DNA from: an uncultured Hyphomonadaceae bacterium
Lineage (GTDB): Bacteria; Pseudomonadota; Alphaproteobacteria; Caulobacterales; Maricaulaceae
DNA: 64,000 nucleotides
Assembly (NCBI GenBank): GCA_913058335.1
Contig: CAJXPX010000013.1
Span: 1 to 64,000, forward strand
Direction: 5' to 3'
Position numbers and translations under genes: made by a program. Shown here piece after piece: positions 51,844 to 61,357 of this stretch (its first letter is position 1; each line of letters begins with the position of its first letter). The notes beneath the pieces are model-generated. The model made no database searches, had not been told where the DNA came from, and saw only the letters and a program-made list of their open reading frames with translations.

Positions 51844-52560
51844 ATGTCTAGGAACATGAGGATCAGGCAGTCTATTTTATCTTCGATTTGTTTTTTAGCG
51901 CTGAGCAATTCAGCCTTTGCGGTCGAGAGTAAATTAGGGGAATTTGATAAAGATGACGGCACTTATGCTGTTTATCCAGTTTCCACGCCCGAAGAATGTT
52001 CAGCTCTGTGCAAAGCTGATACAAAATGCCGGGGCGCTGTGACTTATCAGCCCGATGTTTCAAAGCCCGAAGCTCAATGCAGATTGAATAACGGCTTCGG
52101 AGAGCATCCGGTTTTCCCCTCTATTCCTCCTACCCCGCTCGACATAGATGTGGCCGTAGAGGATTTAAACGAATACCGTCTTGAAAATGGCCTAGGGCCG
52201 GTCAAAATAAATTATAAACTCAATCTGGCTTCAGAAGTTCACGCGAGAGATTTGGCAAAAGCCGGAATTATATCTCACACTGGAACGGATGGATCTACTC
52301 ACGGTGATCGTGTGCAGCGCCAAGGGTATTATTTTTCAATAGCAGGTGAGAACGTTGCGACAGGCCAGAAAAGTTGGGATGCCGTTTTCCAAGCGTGGAA
52401 AGACAGCCCCGGCCATAATGAAAATCTTTTAAGGGCCGATGTCGTCGATTTCGGCATTGCTCTCGTTTACGAGCCGCAGACAACCTATTCGACCTATTGG
52501 GGTATGATTGTTGCGAGCCCCTTGGACGAAACAAAATATATGTCCGCTGGCGCTCACTAA
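51844..52560 (+). CDS. secreted PAN/Apple + CAP domain protein
   Basis: A 238-residue exported protein with a signal peptide (SSICFLALSNSAFA). The N-terminal segment (about 35-90) contains cysteines in the PAN/Apple pattern (PEECSALCKADTKCRGAVTY). The C-terminal half is a CAP/SCP domain (YRLENGLGPVKINYKL, HARDLAKAGIISHTG, GENVATG, SPGHNENLL) with the conserved His and Glu. Related bacterial CAP proteins are secreted and of varied or unknown function. GGAG precedes the ATG. The PAN-CAP combination is unusual in my experience. Confidence 0.85.
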   Translation: MSRNMRIRQSILSSICFLALSNSAFAVESKLGEFDKDDGTYAVYPVSTPEECSALCKADTKCRGAVTYQPDVSKPEAQCRLNNGFGEHPVFPSIPPTPLDIDVAVEDLNEYRLENGLGPVKINYKLNLASEVHARDLAKAGIISHTGTDGSTHGDRVQRQGYYFSIAGENVATGQKSWDAVFQAWKDSPGHNENLLRADVVDFGIALVYEPQTTYSTYWGMIVASPLDETKYMSAGAH

Positions 52561-52589
52561 GCCTTAGAAGCGGCATTAGAGGTTAACCC

Positions 52590-53726
52590 CTAATACCCAT
52601 TTTCTTTTGCGAAGTCGTTTAGGTGGTAATTTCCGTCGCCCAGTAACTCCTGCAAGACGCGGATGCGTTTGAGGAATAGGCCAATGTCATATTCATCTGT
52701 CATTCCAACGCCGCCAAACATCTGAATGCCTTCGAGAGCGGCGAGTTTGGCGACCTCACCAAGTTTTGCCTTAGCCATTCCGGCAAATTTTACGGCGTTT
52801 TCATCGGCATCATCTATTGCTGAGAGAGCCGCGAAAACTGCCGAGCGGCAAAGCTCCAATTCAGTGTAGAGGTGTGACGCCCGATGCTGGAGCGCTTGAA
52901 ATTCACCAATAATTTTGCCGAACTGTTTGCGTTCTTTGATGTAAGTGACAGTCTCTTCGAAAGCTTGCGATCCGGCGCCGAGAAGTTCAGCCGATAAAAC
53001 AGCGCGGCCCGCGCCTAAAACTTTATCCAAAATATCTGCGCCCTCTCCTTCTGTGCCTAATAGAGCGTCGGCTGTCACCTCAACCCCGTTCAGCTCCAAC
53101 CGCCCGGCATTATGGCTATCGACCATAATGGTGCGCTCGACGTTCAAATTCTCAACGGACTTTTCGACGAGGAAAAGGCTCAGGCCGTCCCGGTCACCGG
53201 GCTGTCCGTCGGTGCGCGCCACAACAATATGAGCGTCAGCGACATGAGCATCAAGCACCATGGCTTTACGCCCCGTAATCTTGAACCCGTTACCAGATCG
53301 TTCAGCGCGCGTTTCGGTGCCGAGAGGGTTATGTTTGACCCCCTCATCAATAGCAAAGGACACAATGGCTTCACCGCCTGCGATTTTTTCCAGCCAGGTC
53401 CTGGCCAATTCGCTTTCACTGTTCTTCAAGGCGGTTGCAGAAAGAACTGAGGTTGAGAAGAAAGGGGTCGCGCTTAGATTGCGGCCTATTTGTTCGGCCA
53501 GTAAACCCGCTGCCATAACGCCCATATCGACGCCGCCCTGATCTTCTGGGACCAAAACGCCTGCAAATCCCATTTCAGCCATTTCGGCCCAAAGGGTTTC
53601 GGAATAGCCTTTTTCGTCCCGACTATCGCGAAGCTTGCGAAGGTCTGCCACTGGAGCTTTCTTCTTGAAAAAACCTTCAGCGGTTTCACTGAGCATTTTT
53701 TCGTCTTCGTTTAATATGAGTGCCAT
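52590..53726 (-). CDS. acyl-CoA dehydrogenase, subunit 1 of a pair
   Basis: A 378-residue member of the acyl-CoA dehydrogenase family, FAD-dependent. It has the fold's IGEFQALQHRASHLYTELE and the C-terminal QMFGGVGMTDEYDIGLFLKRIRVL segment. Its partner gene is 3 bases upstream. Two adjacent, mutually diverged acyl-CoA dehydrogenases usually form a heteromer, and in actinobacteria such pairs act on sterol or bulky side chains. The catalytic Glu is not obvious at the usual site, so it may be the non-catalytic partner. Its substrate is unknown. Confidence 0.83.
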   Translation of the reverse strand: MALILNEDEKMLSETAEGFFKKKAPVADLRKLRDSRDEKGYSETLWAEMAEMGFAGVLVPEDQGGVDMGVMAAGLLAEQIGRNLSATPFFSTSVLSATALKNSESELARTWLEKIAGGEAIVSFAIDEGVKHNPLGTETRAERSGNGFKITGRKAMVLDAHVADAHIVVARTDGQPGDRDGLSLFLVEKSVENLNVERTIMVDSHNAGRLELNGVEVTADALLGTEGEGADILDKVLGAGRAVLSAELLGAGSQAFEETVTYIKERKQFGKIIGEFQALQHRASHLYTELELCRSAVFAALSAIDDADENAVKFAGMAKAKLGEVAKLAALEGIQMFGGVGMTDEYDIGLFLKRIRVLQELLGDGNYHLNDFAKENGY

Positions 53727-53729
53727 AAT

Positions 53730-54908
53730 TTACGCGCCCGGGAGTTGGAGGATATGTTTGGAGATGATGTTTAGCTGGACCTCTGAGGTGCCGCCTTCAA
53801 TGGAATTGGCTTTGGTTCGAAGCCAGTCGCGGGCCAGCTTGCCCTCACTCGACCGCTCACCTTCCCATTCCAGACCGTCATGTCCTGCAGCGTCCATCAT
53901 TAATTCATGGCGGCGTTTATTTAGCTCCGTACCATAATATTTAAGCATGGAACTGTCGGCTCCCAAAGACGCGCCCGCTTTGGCTTCGGCTAATTTACGC
54001 TGCATGGTTAGCCTGAAAGCCCATTCGTCAATTTCAGCTTCGGCCACTTTTGCGCGTAACATAGGGTCAGATAACTTCCCGCTCTCCAGCCCGATTGATG
54101 CCGCCGCAATTTCATGAAGCGGTCGGGTGAGGCCTTCACCGGACCCGCCAATCATTTCGCGTTCATGGGTCAAGAGGTATTTTGCAATGGACCAACCTTT
54201 ACCAACTTCGCCAACCAGTTGATCTTTTGGCACTTTAACATCCTCAAAGAATGTTTCACAAAAAGCCGACTTACCGGAAATAAGAGAAATGGGCCGCGCC
54301 TCGACGCCCTCGCTTTCCATATCAAACAGAAGGAAGGAAATGCCGTCATGTTTCCGGCCTGAATTATCTGTTCGTACAAGACAAAATATCCAGTCGGCCT
54401 TATCAGCGTAGGACGTCCAGACTTTCTGGCCATTGACCAAATAATGGTCGCCTTTGTCTTCGGCCTTTGTCGCTAGGGAGGCTAAGTCCGACCCCGCATT
54501 TGGTTCGGAATAGCCTTGGCACCAGCGAATTTCGCCGCGAGCAATTTTTGGGAGATGTTCTTTCTTTTGGGCGTCATTACCAAACTTCAAAAGCGCGGGA
54601 CCAAGCATCCAAATGCCGAAACTCGATAGCGGTGTGCGAGCTTTTATGCGCGCCATTTCCTTTAGTAAAATGGCTTCCTCGGCCCGGCTCAGATCTGCTC
54701 CGCCATATTGTTTTGGCCAAGTCGGAACCGTCCAGCCCTTTTCAGCCATACGTTCCAACCAAACTTTCTGAGCCTCACTTGCAAAGGTCCAATTCCGGCC
54801 GCCCCAGCAGGCGTCTTCTTCGGACTTCATGGGTTTCCGCATTTCGGGAGGACAATTCTCTTCGAGCCAAGCCCGGGTTTCGAGTTTAAAAGTTTCCAGA
54901 TCAGACAT
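53730..54908 (-). CDS. acyl-CoA dehydrogenase, subunit 2 of a pair
   Basis: A 392-residue acyl-CoA dehydrogenase. Typical elements are WCQGYSEPNAGSDLASL (FAD/substrate loop), YLVNGQKVWTSYAD, and the C-terminal EGGTSEVQLNIISKHIL. AGGGG before ATG 54908 gives a strong start. It is the upstream half of the two-gene operon with 52590-53726. Together they should carry out alpha,beta-dehydrogenation of an acyl-CoA. Nothing else in the neighbourhood identifies the pathway. Confidence 0.88.
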   Translation of the reverse strand: MSDLETFKLETRAWLEENCPPEMRKPMKSEEDACWGGRNWTFASEAQKVWLERMAEKGWTVPTWPKQYGGADLSRAEEAILLKEMARIKARTPLSSFGIWMLGPALLKFGNDAQKKEHLPKIARGEIRWCQGYSEPNAGSDLASLATKAEDKGDHYLVNGQKVWTSYADKADWIFCLVRTDNSGRKHDGISFLLFDMESEGVEARPISLISGKSAFCETFFEDVKVPKDQLVGEVGKGWSIAKYLLTHEREMIGGSGEGLTRPLHEIAAASIGLESGKLSDPMLRAKVAEAEIDEWAFRLTMQRKLAEAKAGASLGADSSMLKYYGTELNKRRHELMMDAAGHDGLEWEGERSSEGKLARDWLRTKANSIEGGTSEVQLNIISKHILQLPGA

Positions 54909-55075
54909 AATCTTCCCCTATTTTGTTTAGCCCGGATTCGAGGTGCAAGCCTCCTACCGTTTTGTTGAACTATTTTTAGAGGGCCAAATCGGGCTTGACC
55001 ACCAACCGAAATTGCATAATCAGCCTGAACTCCCTGTATGGGAGTTATACTCCAAGGTCTTCCGCGGGCTGAGGC

Positions 55076-56731
55076 TTAGACATTAAATCCTGCAAGTCTC
55101 CAGCCTTTAAAAACAAGTTCGCGTAAAGTATCATTGGGCTGCCAGATCAAGAAGATTTCCAATAAGTCATTATCATAATTCGTATTCTTATCGCGGGCTT
55201 CGCGTAGGAAATCAGTGGCACCTGCAATGTCACCAAGAAGTCCCAGTATCGAAACCCACATAATCTGCGACCCGACTGGACTGTCGAGAGAGACCTCTAA
55301 AAGAATATCACGAACTTCTTGAAACCGTTCAGCTTGAAAAGCGATAACCAGACCACTCGTATAGAACCACGCAGGAGGTCTGTCTAAGAGTTGCATCGCC
55401 GCCTTCTGGTATGACAAGGCTCGAGCGGAATTACCCTGAAAGGCGTTGGTGAGCGCATAATAAGATAACATTGAATAATCATTGGGGTTCAGAGCCAGAG
55501 ATCTTTGAGCCATTTTTTCAGAAATTTCCAGATTGCCTCTGTGATAATGAGCTTGAAAGAGCGCCATAAAGGCGAGAGCATTATCAGGATCAATGGCAGC
55601 GGCTTTGTTACCATACTCAATTGCGGCGTCTAATCGCTCATTTCCAGGCACTCTTGGCAAGGATAATGTGCAAAGAAAGATGTTGAGCTGTGATCTAATC
55701 GCCCAGGCAGATGAGAAATCATCTTGTGTTTCACTGAGCGTTTCAAACTCTTTCAAAAGTTCTCTTACGCCACTCTTAGAGGGAGAAAGTTTCAGCTCGT
55801 AAAATCTCAATATCGCTTCATAAGAATGCAGGTTGTCCCGCCGTCCCGAGTTATCTCGGCGATTGAAACGATTGACCACACCAAATGGGGCCGCAACTTT
55901 TGCAGCGGTATGAGAGGCAATTTCTTCCTGAATATCAAAAATATCCTTTGCTGAATATTTCTTATCAAAAATTCTCGAAAATACATGTTCGCCTGTTTCA
56001 GTGGACAATAAATCGACGGAGACACGAAGGACGTCTCCTGACCTCCGTACGGTTCCGTTCAGAATAAATTGTACATCATAGTCTTTGGCGAATTTCTTAA
56101 GGTCAACATTCTCGCCGGAATGCTCCACTGTAGGCATTCTCGCAACAATTCTGAGATAGCGAAATTGCACTAAAGCATTCACGATCTCAGCGGTTAAACC
56201 TTTAGCAAAATAGTTTGATTGGTCTGGGCCATTCAAATCATTAAAAGTAAAAACCGCGATACCGGGGCGGGAGCCAAAATCAGTCATTTCGCTTGTATCA
56301 TTCAACGCAACTTGGCTATCCGGGATTGCCAGAGGAAAGTCTTGAAGGGCCTCCCTCCGCATTTCAAAGACCGGAGAATATTGTCCTTTAGGGATTATGA
56401 TACGAACAGGATCTTTTAGTCCATTGGAGCCATAGTAAAGCTCAAGGCGGCGCCTTAATTGCCCAGCTTGTACACGTACAATAGTATCGGCTTGCGGGTC
56501 GAAATCGTCGGGTTTATCAAAAACTTCCAACCCAATAGTGTATCCCTTGAGGAGGTCAGAATTTCCGTTGAGAGTCTCGTGGACAACATAGCTTAAAAAC
56601 CGCTTCATCCGCGTTGTGTCGCGAAAAAGTTTATCCTTCCGGATACGTTCGAGTTGTTCAAGGACAGCCTGTTTTATTTCAGGGTCGATCCCTTGAGGCT
56701 TTTCGAATAATGCCAATGCGGCTGAAGCCAT
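55076..56731 (-). CDS. TolB-like / TPR signalling protein
   Basis: A 551-residue protein. Its N-terminal region (about 1-110) contains FRDTTRMKRFLSYVVHETLNG and EVFDKPDDFDPQADTIVRVQAGQLRRRL, a helical domain found before adenylate-cyclase- or TolB-like modules in alphaproteobacteria. Next is a TolB/FlgO-like domain (about 150-280, GIAVFTFNDLNGPDQSNYFAKGL), then about 270 residues of TPR repeats. No cyclase catalytic domain is present and there is no membrane helix. It may read signals by protein contacts. ATG 56731 is chosen because AGGAT precedes it. Monocistronic, divergent from trhO. Confidence 0.75.
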   Translation of the reverse strand: MASAALALFEKPQGIDPEIKQAVLEQLERIRKDKLFRDTTRMKRFLSYVVHETLNGNSDLLKGYTIGLEVFDKPDDFDPQADTIVRVQAGQLRRRLELYYGSNGLKDPVRIIIPKGQYSPVFEMRREALQDFPLAIPDSQVALNDTSEMTDFGSRPGIAVFTFNDLNGPDQSNYFAKGLTAEIVNALVQFRYLRIVARMPTVEHSGENVDLKKFAKDYDVQFILNGTVRRSGDVLRVSVDLLSTETGEHVFSRIFDKKYSAKDIFDIQEEIASHTAAKVAAPFGVVNRFNRRDNSGRRDNLHSYEAILRFYELKLSPSKSGVRELLKEFETLSETQDDFSSAWAIRSQLNIFLCTLSLPRVPGNERLDAAIEYGNKAAAIDPDNALAFMALFQAHYHRGNLEISEKMAQRSLALNPNDYSMLSYYALTNAFQGNSARALSYQKAAMQLLDRPPAWFYTSGLVIAFQAERFQEVRDILLEVSLDSPVGSQIMWVSILGLLGDIAGATDFLREARDKNTNYDNDLLEIFLIWQPNDTLRELVFKGWRLAGFNV

Positions 56732-56953
56732 ATTTATCCTAACTATATCTTTAATTTGTATTGGAAAAAGAGCTTTGGCGCAACTCACCTTCTTGTTCAC
56801 TCTGGAAAGAAGAATATAACTTACGTCAATAGGCGAAGGCGATCCTGTTTTCTCCTGTCGTTTCCGTATTGCGTAGCGTTTGACATGATACTTGATAAAG
56901 AAAGAGCAGTCCGAAATATTGATTATTTTGGTCTGGCGGCATAGAGCGCGCTC

Positions 56954-57871
56954 ATGACCTACCGCATTGCCGCGTTATATCACTTTACCGCTTTGCCGGA
57001 TTATGTAGCCCTTCAGCCATCCCTGCAGAAGATGTGTGAGCTTCTGGATATTAAAGGCACTATTCTTTTGGCTCAGGAAGGGATTAACGGAACGGTTTCG
57101 GGTTCAGAAGAAGCGATTGAAAATTTGTTATCTTACTTGAGAGCGGATCCGCGTTTGAGAGAATTGGACGCCAAGTTCTCCGAAGCGGATAGCTCTCCCT
57201 TCTACCGCATGAAAGTCCGGCTAAAAAAAGAGATTGTCACTATGGGGGTGGAAAATATTGACCCCAATAAAGTGGTCGGAACTTACGTAAAACCCTCTGA
57301 CTGGAATGATTTGATCTCGGACCCCGACACCATACTTATTGATACACGCAATGACTATGAAGTAGAAATTGGCACATTTGAAGGGGCCATAAATCCCAAT
57401 ACCAAAACCTTTCGCGAATTTCCGGAATGGGTTGAAAAGAACCGAGATAATCTGACGAAGCCTAAAGTCGCTATGTTCTGCACGGGCGGTATTCGTTGTG
57501 AGAAAGCCAGCGCCTTCATGAAACAAAACGGCTTTGAAGATGTATATCATTTAAAAGGCGGGATTTTAAAATACCTTGAAACACAACCCGAAGACAAAAG
57601 TCTCTGGAACGGTGAGTGTTTCGTGTTTGATCAACGTGTGGCCGTAAAGCACAATTTAGAACAAGGTCAGTATGACCAATGCTATGCCTGTCGCCACCCG
57701 ATCACAGAGAATGATAAAGCCTCTCCACTTTATGTGAAAGGCGTTGCCTGTCCTCGCTGCCACGCCGATATGAGCGAAGACCAAAAAGCTCGGTTCGCTG
57801 AGCGGCAGAAACAGATAGACCTCGCCAAGCAGCGCGGGGAAACACATATAGGGCGTATATCAAAGACTTAG
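56954..57871 (+). CDS. trhO: tRNA uridine(34) hydroxylase, rhodanese family
   Basis: A 305-residue YceA/TrhO protein which makes the 5-hydroxyuridine precursor at wobble U34 of tRNAs with oxygen. An N-terminal UPF0176 domain ([13 protein letters not shown]) precedes the rhodanese domain with the catalytic cysteine in [13 protein letters not shown], and a C-terminal Cys-rich part (CYACRHPI and CPRCH) that probably binds zinc. It is the first gene of a run with a GST and a YbjN protein. Length is normal for alphaproteobacterial homologues. Confidence 0.93.
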   Translation: MTYRIAALYHFTALPDYVALQPSLQKMCELLDIKGTILLAQEGINGTVSGSEEAIENLLSYLRADPRLRELDAKFSEADSSPFYRMKVRLKKEIVTMGVENIDPNKVVGTYVKPSDWNDLISDPDTILIDTRNDYEVEIGTFEGAINPNTKTFREFPEWVEKNRDNLTKPKVAMFCTGGIRCEKASAFMKQNGFEDVYHLKGGILKYLETQPEDKSLWNGECFVFDQRVAVKHNLEQGQYDQCYACRHPITENDKASPLYVKGVACPRCHADMSEDQKARFAERQKQIDLAKQRGETHIGRISKT

Positions 57872-57899
57872 TTTACATATCAGGAGAGAGCTGAACTCT

Positions 57900-58553
57900 A
57901 TGACTGACAATGCCATTCTATATTCTTTTCGTCGTTGTCCGTATGCGATGCGGGCAAGACTTGCCTTAACAATTTCCGAGATGAGTTATGAGCACAGGGA
58001 AGTTTCTTTGAGAAACAAACCCGAGGCTATGCTCGAAGCCTCCCCTAAAGGCACAGTCCCTGTTTATGTTATGCCTTCCGGAGAGGTGATTGATGAGAGC
58101 TTGGCCATTATGCGCTATGCTCTTAGCAAAAATGACCCTCAGAATTGGTTGTTTGATACAACCGACAGAACATCTGAATTTGTTCGCCTAATGGATGAAG
58201 ACTTCAAGCCCCATCTGGATCAGTATAAATATGCCAGCCGTTATGATGACGATGCAAAACGCGGGGATGTCAATCTGGATCATCGCGCTGCGGCTGTTGC
58301 CCTTCTTCAAAAATGGGAGGCAGCCCTCTCGGAAAGTGACTATTTACTTCGAGACACGCCGAGTTTTGCCGATATTGCGACATTCCCTTTTATCCGCCAA
58401 TTCGCCGCAACAGAGAAAGAATGGTGGGCCACGAAACCACTTCCAAAAGTCGCAGATTGGCTGGATAGCTGTTTGAAATCCGATTTATTCAAAAGAATCA
58501 TGAAGAAACGACCGCTATGGGAGCCGCCAGTTCAGGAGTTTGCTTCTTCTTAG
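57900..58553 (+). CDS. glutathione S-transferase family protein
   Basis: A 217-residue GST with an N-terminal thioredoxin-like domain, RRCPYAMRARLAL containing the catalytic-type Cys, ASPKGTVPVYVM around the conserved cis-Pro, and DESLAIMRYAL; the C-terminal helical domain follows. AGGAGAG precedes the ATG. It follows trhO by 28 bases and is probably cotranscribed. The substrate is not inferable; omega- or beta-like features (Cys, not Tyr/Ser) suggest reductase or deglutathionylating activity. Confidence 0.88.
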   Translation: MTDNAILYSFRRCPYAMRARLALTISEMSYEHREVSLRNKPEAMLEASPKGTVPVYVMPSGEVIDESLAIMRYALSKNDPQNWLFDTTDRTSEFVRLMDEDFKPHLDQYKYASRYDDDAKRGDVNLDHRAAAVALLQKWEAALSESDYLLRDTPSFADIATFPFIRQFAATEKEWWATKPLPKVADWLDSCLKSDLFKRIMKKRPLWEPPVQEFASS

Positions 58554-58668
58554 CTCACTTACCCACGACTTAAATTAGTTATCAACACGCTGTCAGGCAC
58601 AACATCTTGTGAGAATCAATGAAACTCCTAGTTTCTAATTGCAGATTCGAAACAAGGCTTATCTATTT

Positions 58669-59202
58669 ATGTCATTCGCTGATCACCATTGCCTTCGGCC
58701 CAATCCCTCACTTGCGGGCTCTGCCGCTCTGCGTGGTAACCCGACCGAGGTCTTTGAGAGGCTCGCTCTGGCCGAAGGCTATGATATGGAGCGGATTGAA
58801 CTAAACGAAATTGAGCTTTCTGTCCCCGGACTGTGGTGCGATCATAATATTAGCCTGATATGGAACCCCGGAACGGAACAGGTTCAGTGTTTTTTGATGT
58901 TTGAGGGTAAGACGCCGGGAGGTCGCTCTGACGATATTTGCCGTCTCATGTCCCTGATAAATGAGAATCTTTCCACAGGTCATTTTGACTTTTCTACGCG
59001 CGATCAAGCCTTGGTTTACCGTGACACTCTCACCCTGAAAGGCGGCGCCACTCTTCGAACAGAACAGGCTATGGATATAATTGCCTCTGCCTTGGACGCG
59101 GCGGAACGGGGCTATCCCGCTTGCCAATATGTTATTTGGGCAGGCAAATCACCAGAAGATGCCCTAACATCCGCTCTTGTCGATTTAGCCTCTTTTCCCT
59201 AA
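58669..59202 (+). CDS. YbjN domain protein
   Basis: A 177-residue protein of the YbjN family, with LSVPGLWCDHNISLIW, the RRLSLINENLSTGHFDFS-like core (MSLINENLSTGHFDF) and AMDIIASALDAAERGYPACQYVIW. YbjN proteins have a secretion-chaperone-like fold and affect motility or stress tolerance in enterobacteria; the exact function is unclear. The ATG at 58669 has AAGG upstream; an in-frame upstream start (58639) is less likely. It converges on the histidine kinase gene. Confidence 0.83.
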   Translation: MSFADHHCLRPNPSLAGSAALRGNPTEVFERLALAEGYDMERIELNEIELSVPGLWCDHNISLIWNPGTEQVQCFLMFEGKTPGGRSDDICRLMSLINENLSTGHFDFSTRDQALVYRDTLTLKGGATLRTEQAMDIIASALDAAERGYPACQYVIWAGKSPEDALTSALVDLASFP

Positions 59203-59211
59203 TTTTAAGCA

Positions 59212-60519
59212 TTATTGCGGCAGCGAAATTGTCGCGCGCAATCCTCCCAAAGGGCTATCTTCCAATATTAGACTCCCGCCATGTAATTGGGCGATATCTC
59301 TTGCTATCGACAACCCTAAGCCCACACCTTCAATATTTTGGGTTCGGGCCTCATCCAAACGGCTAAAAGCTCGAAAGGCTTGTTTGCGTTTTTCGGGAGG
59401 AATCCCCGGCCCCGAATCATCGACGTAAAACTCAATACGATCGGGCGAAGACTTGACAGACACACGACATCCCTCCGCGTATTTTGTACTATTGGAAATG
59501 AGGTTGGTGAGCGCCCGAGACAAGGCAATCGGGCGTAATGTCGCCATGAGGTCAGGGGCAATGGACTCTATATCCAGCTTAGCTGATTGTCCTTGAACAA
59601 CGGCTTTCAAATAATCCTTTATATTGACGGGTTCAGGCATCTCACTACCCTGACCTCTCGCGAAATCGAGATAACCGTTCAGCATTGTCTCCATTTCCAA
59701 GATATCCTGCCGGGCGGCCCGCGTTTCTTCTGTGTTTTCTTGCAGGGCGAGCTGAAGTTTAAGCCGCGTTAGCGGTGTGCGAAGGTCATGACTTACTCCG
59801 GCCAGCATCATAGTGCGCTGCTCCAAATGCCGCTGAATTCGACTCCGCATTTTTAAAAATGATTGTCCCGCTCTGCGAACTTCTGAAGCGCCGGAAGGTT
59901 TATAATTGCCCAAATCCTGCCCCTTACCGTAAGCATCCGCCGCATCAGCCAATAATGTGATCGGCTTGGCCTGATTTCGAATAAAAATAATGGACACTAA
60001 TGTTAAAAGTACAGTCGCTGTAATAAGCCAGAAAATAAAGACAAAGCCAGTCGGTGCAAACACTCTCTCCCGCGCTGCAATAAACCGAAGATACCCCCCT
60101 TCAACCTGTACCCGGACATCGATATGATTAGGATAACGCGTTGTATCGAACCAGAACGGGTCGTCCAGATTTTCATTCAAAGCCCGACGCAAGGTTTTAT
60201 CCAGATTTGAAAAAAACATTTGCCGCCTCTGTGCGACTGGCAAAGCATCACCTTCTCGGAAGACGACAGAGAGCTGCATTCCCGGACTGAAAAGCGCGTC
60301 TAGATCCTCGGCGCGGACCACGGTCGGATCTTGTTTAAACAAAGTCGTTGCCACGGCGATATCAGCCGCCACACTATCGGAAAGATTTGCGGTAACGCGG
60401 TCCCAATGAGCATTGAAAAAGAAATAGGCGACGGCAATTTGCATCACCGCAATGGGCAAGATGATAATAAGAAGCGCCCGGCCAAACAGACTCTTGGGCA
60501 AATACCGTTTTAAAATCAT
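59212..60519 (-). CDS. EnvZ-like sensor histidine kinase
   Basis: A 435-residue membrane kinase: helix 1 (about 12-34), a periplasmic sensor region (35-158), helix 2 (159-181), HAMP, then HisKA with the phospho-acceptor His244 in GVSHDLRTPLTRLKL, and the ATPase part with NLISNSTKY (N box), DDSGPGIPP (G1) and GVGLGLSIARDI (G2). It follows the OmpR-like regulator with a four-base overlap (ATGA). The HDLRTPLTRL form and pairing resemble EnvZ/OmpR of alphaproteobacteria, but the signal is not known. Confidence 0.9.
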   Translation of the reverse strand: MILKRYLPKSLFGRALLIIILPIAVMQIAVAYFFFNAHWDRVTANLSDSVAADIAVATTLFKQDPTVVRAEDLDALFSPGMQLSVVFREGDALPVAQRRQMFFSNLDKTLRRALNENLDDPFWFDTTRYPNHIDVRVQVEGGYLRFIAARERVFAPTGFVFIFWLITATVLLTLVSIIFIRNQAKPITLLADAADAYGKGQDLGNYKPSGASEVRRAGQSFLKMRSRIQRHLEQRTMMLAGVSHDLRTPLTRLKLQLALQENTEETRAARQDILEMETMLNGYLDFARGQGSEMPEPVNIKDYLKAVVQGQSAKLDIESIAPDLMATLRPIALSRALTNLISNSTKYAEGCRVSVKSSPDRIEFYVDDSGPGIPPEKRKQAFRAFSRLDEARTQNIEGVGLGLSIARDIAQLHGGSLILEDSPLGGLRATISLPQ

Positions 60520-61229
60520 GCCTCATCCGCGTGACAAATAAGTCGATAGCCCTGCCCTCTAACCGTCAGAATGAAATCAGGCTCAGCGGGATTATCTTCG
60601 ATTTTACGCCGGAGTCGGGTGATTTGAACGTCTACAGCGCGGTCAGAATTGGCATTTATATTCTGAGATAATTCATAGCGCGATACGGTCCCCCCGCCCT
60701 GTTTTGCCAAAAGGTTCAACATGACTTGCTCTCCCGTTGTTAAACGAACGCGCTCCCCATTTTTGGTAAGTAGGTGCGCTTCGAGATCATAGCTATATGG
60801 CCCAAAAACGACTGAATCTAAAGCGGCCGGTCGGCCTGTGCGTCGGAAAACATTATCGATTCGCAAGAGCAGTTCCTCTGGTTCGAAAGGTTTGGACAGA
60901 TAATCATCCGCCCCAGCCCGCAAGCCTGAAATTCTGTCCTCCGCCTCTCCTTTGGCGGTAAGGAGTATTATCGGAACATCGCTTGATTCGCGTAAGCTCC
61001 GAGACAAGGATAGGCCATCTTCTCCGGGCATCATTATGTCCAAGATAAGCAAATCATAAGACAGACCCCGCATTTTCTCCCTGGCAGAGGCTGCATTCGC
61101 GGCGACAGACGTACGATATCCCTCCCGACTCAGATATTTTTGCAATAAGAGACGTATCCGGTCATCATCATCAACAATCAGGATATGGGTATTGGATCGG
61201 TCCAGGCGCGTGGTGGGCGAGCGAGTCAT
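60516..61229 (-). CDS. OmpR-family response regulator
   Basis: A 237-residue regulator with a receiver domain (phospho-acceptor Asp64 in LILDIMMPGEDG, Lys93 in LLTAKG) and a C-terminal winged helix (RTGRPAALDSVVFGPYSYDLEA through RRKIEDNPAEPDFILTVRGQGYRL). The N-terminal 15 residues are basic and disordered. It is the first gene of the pair with the EnvZ-like kinase. It is OmpR-like by sequence; its target genes are unknown. Confidence 0.93.
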   Translation of the reverse strand: MTRSPTTRLDRSNTHILIVDDDDRIRLLLQKYLSREGYRTSVAANAASAREKMRGLSYDLLILDIMMPGEDGLSLSRSLRESSDVPIILLTAKGEAEDRISGLRAGADDYLSKPFEPEELLLRIDNVFRRTGRPAALDSVVFGPYSYDLEAHLLTKNGERVRLTTGEQVMLNLLAKQGGGTVSRYELSQNINANSDRAVDVQITRLRRKIEDNPAEPDFILTVRGQGYRLICHADEA

Positions 61230-61357
61230 AGATAAATATTCCCTTTTCTTACCTGAAAGGTTGTTGACTTACCCCGTCCCAGAATAAGAATAGGATAAAG
61301 TCAGAATGGCGCGAAAATGCAAGAGCCGCAAGGCCGAGACAGAATAGAGTTAGAAAC

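Noticed and set aside
52560-52600. ATTAGAGG/CCCCTAAT hairpin between the CAP gene and the acyl-CoA dehydrogenase gene
   Set aside because: It has an internal mismatch and no T-tract, and overlaps a stop codon; not enough to call a terminator.
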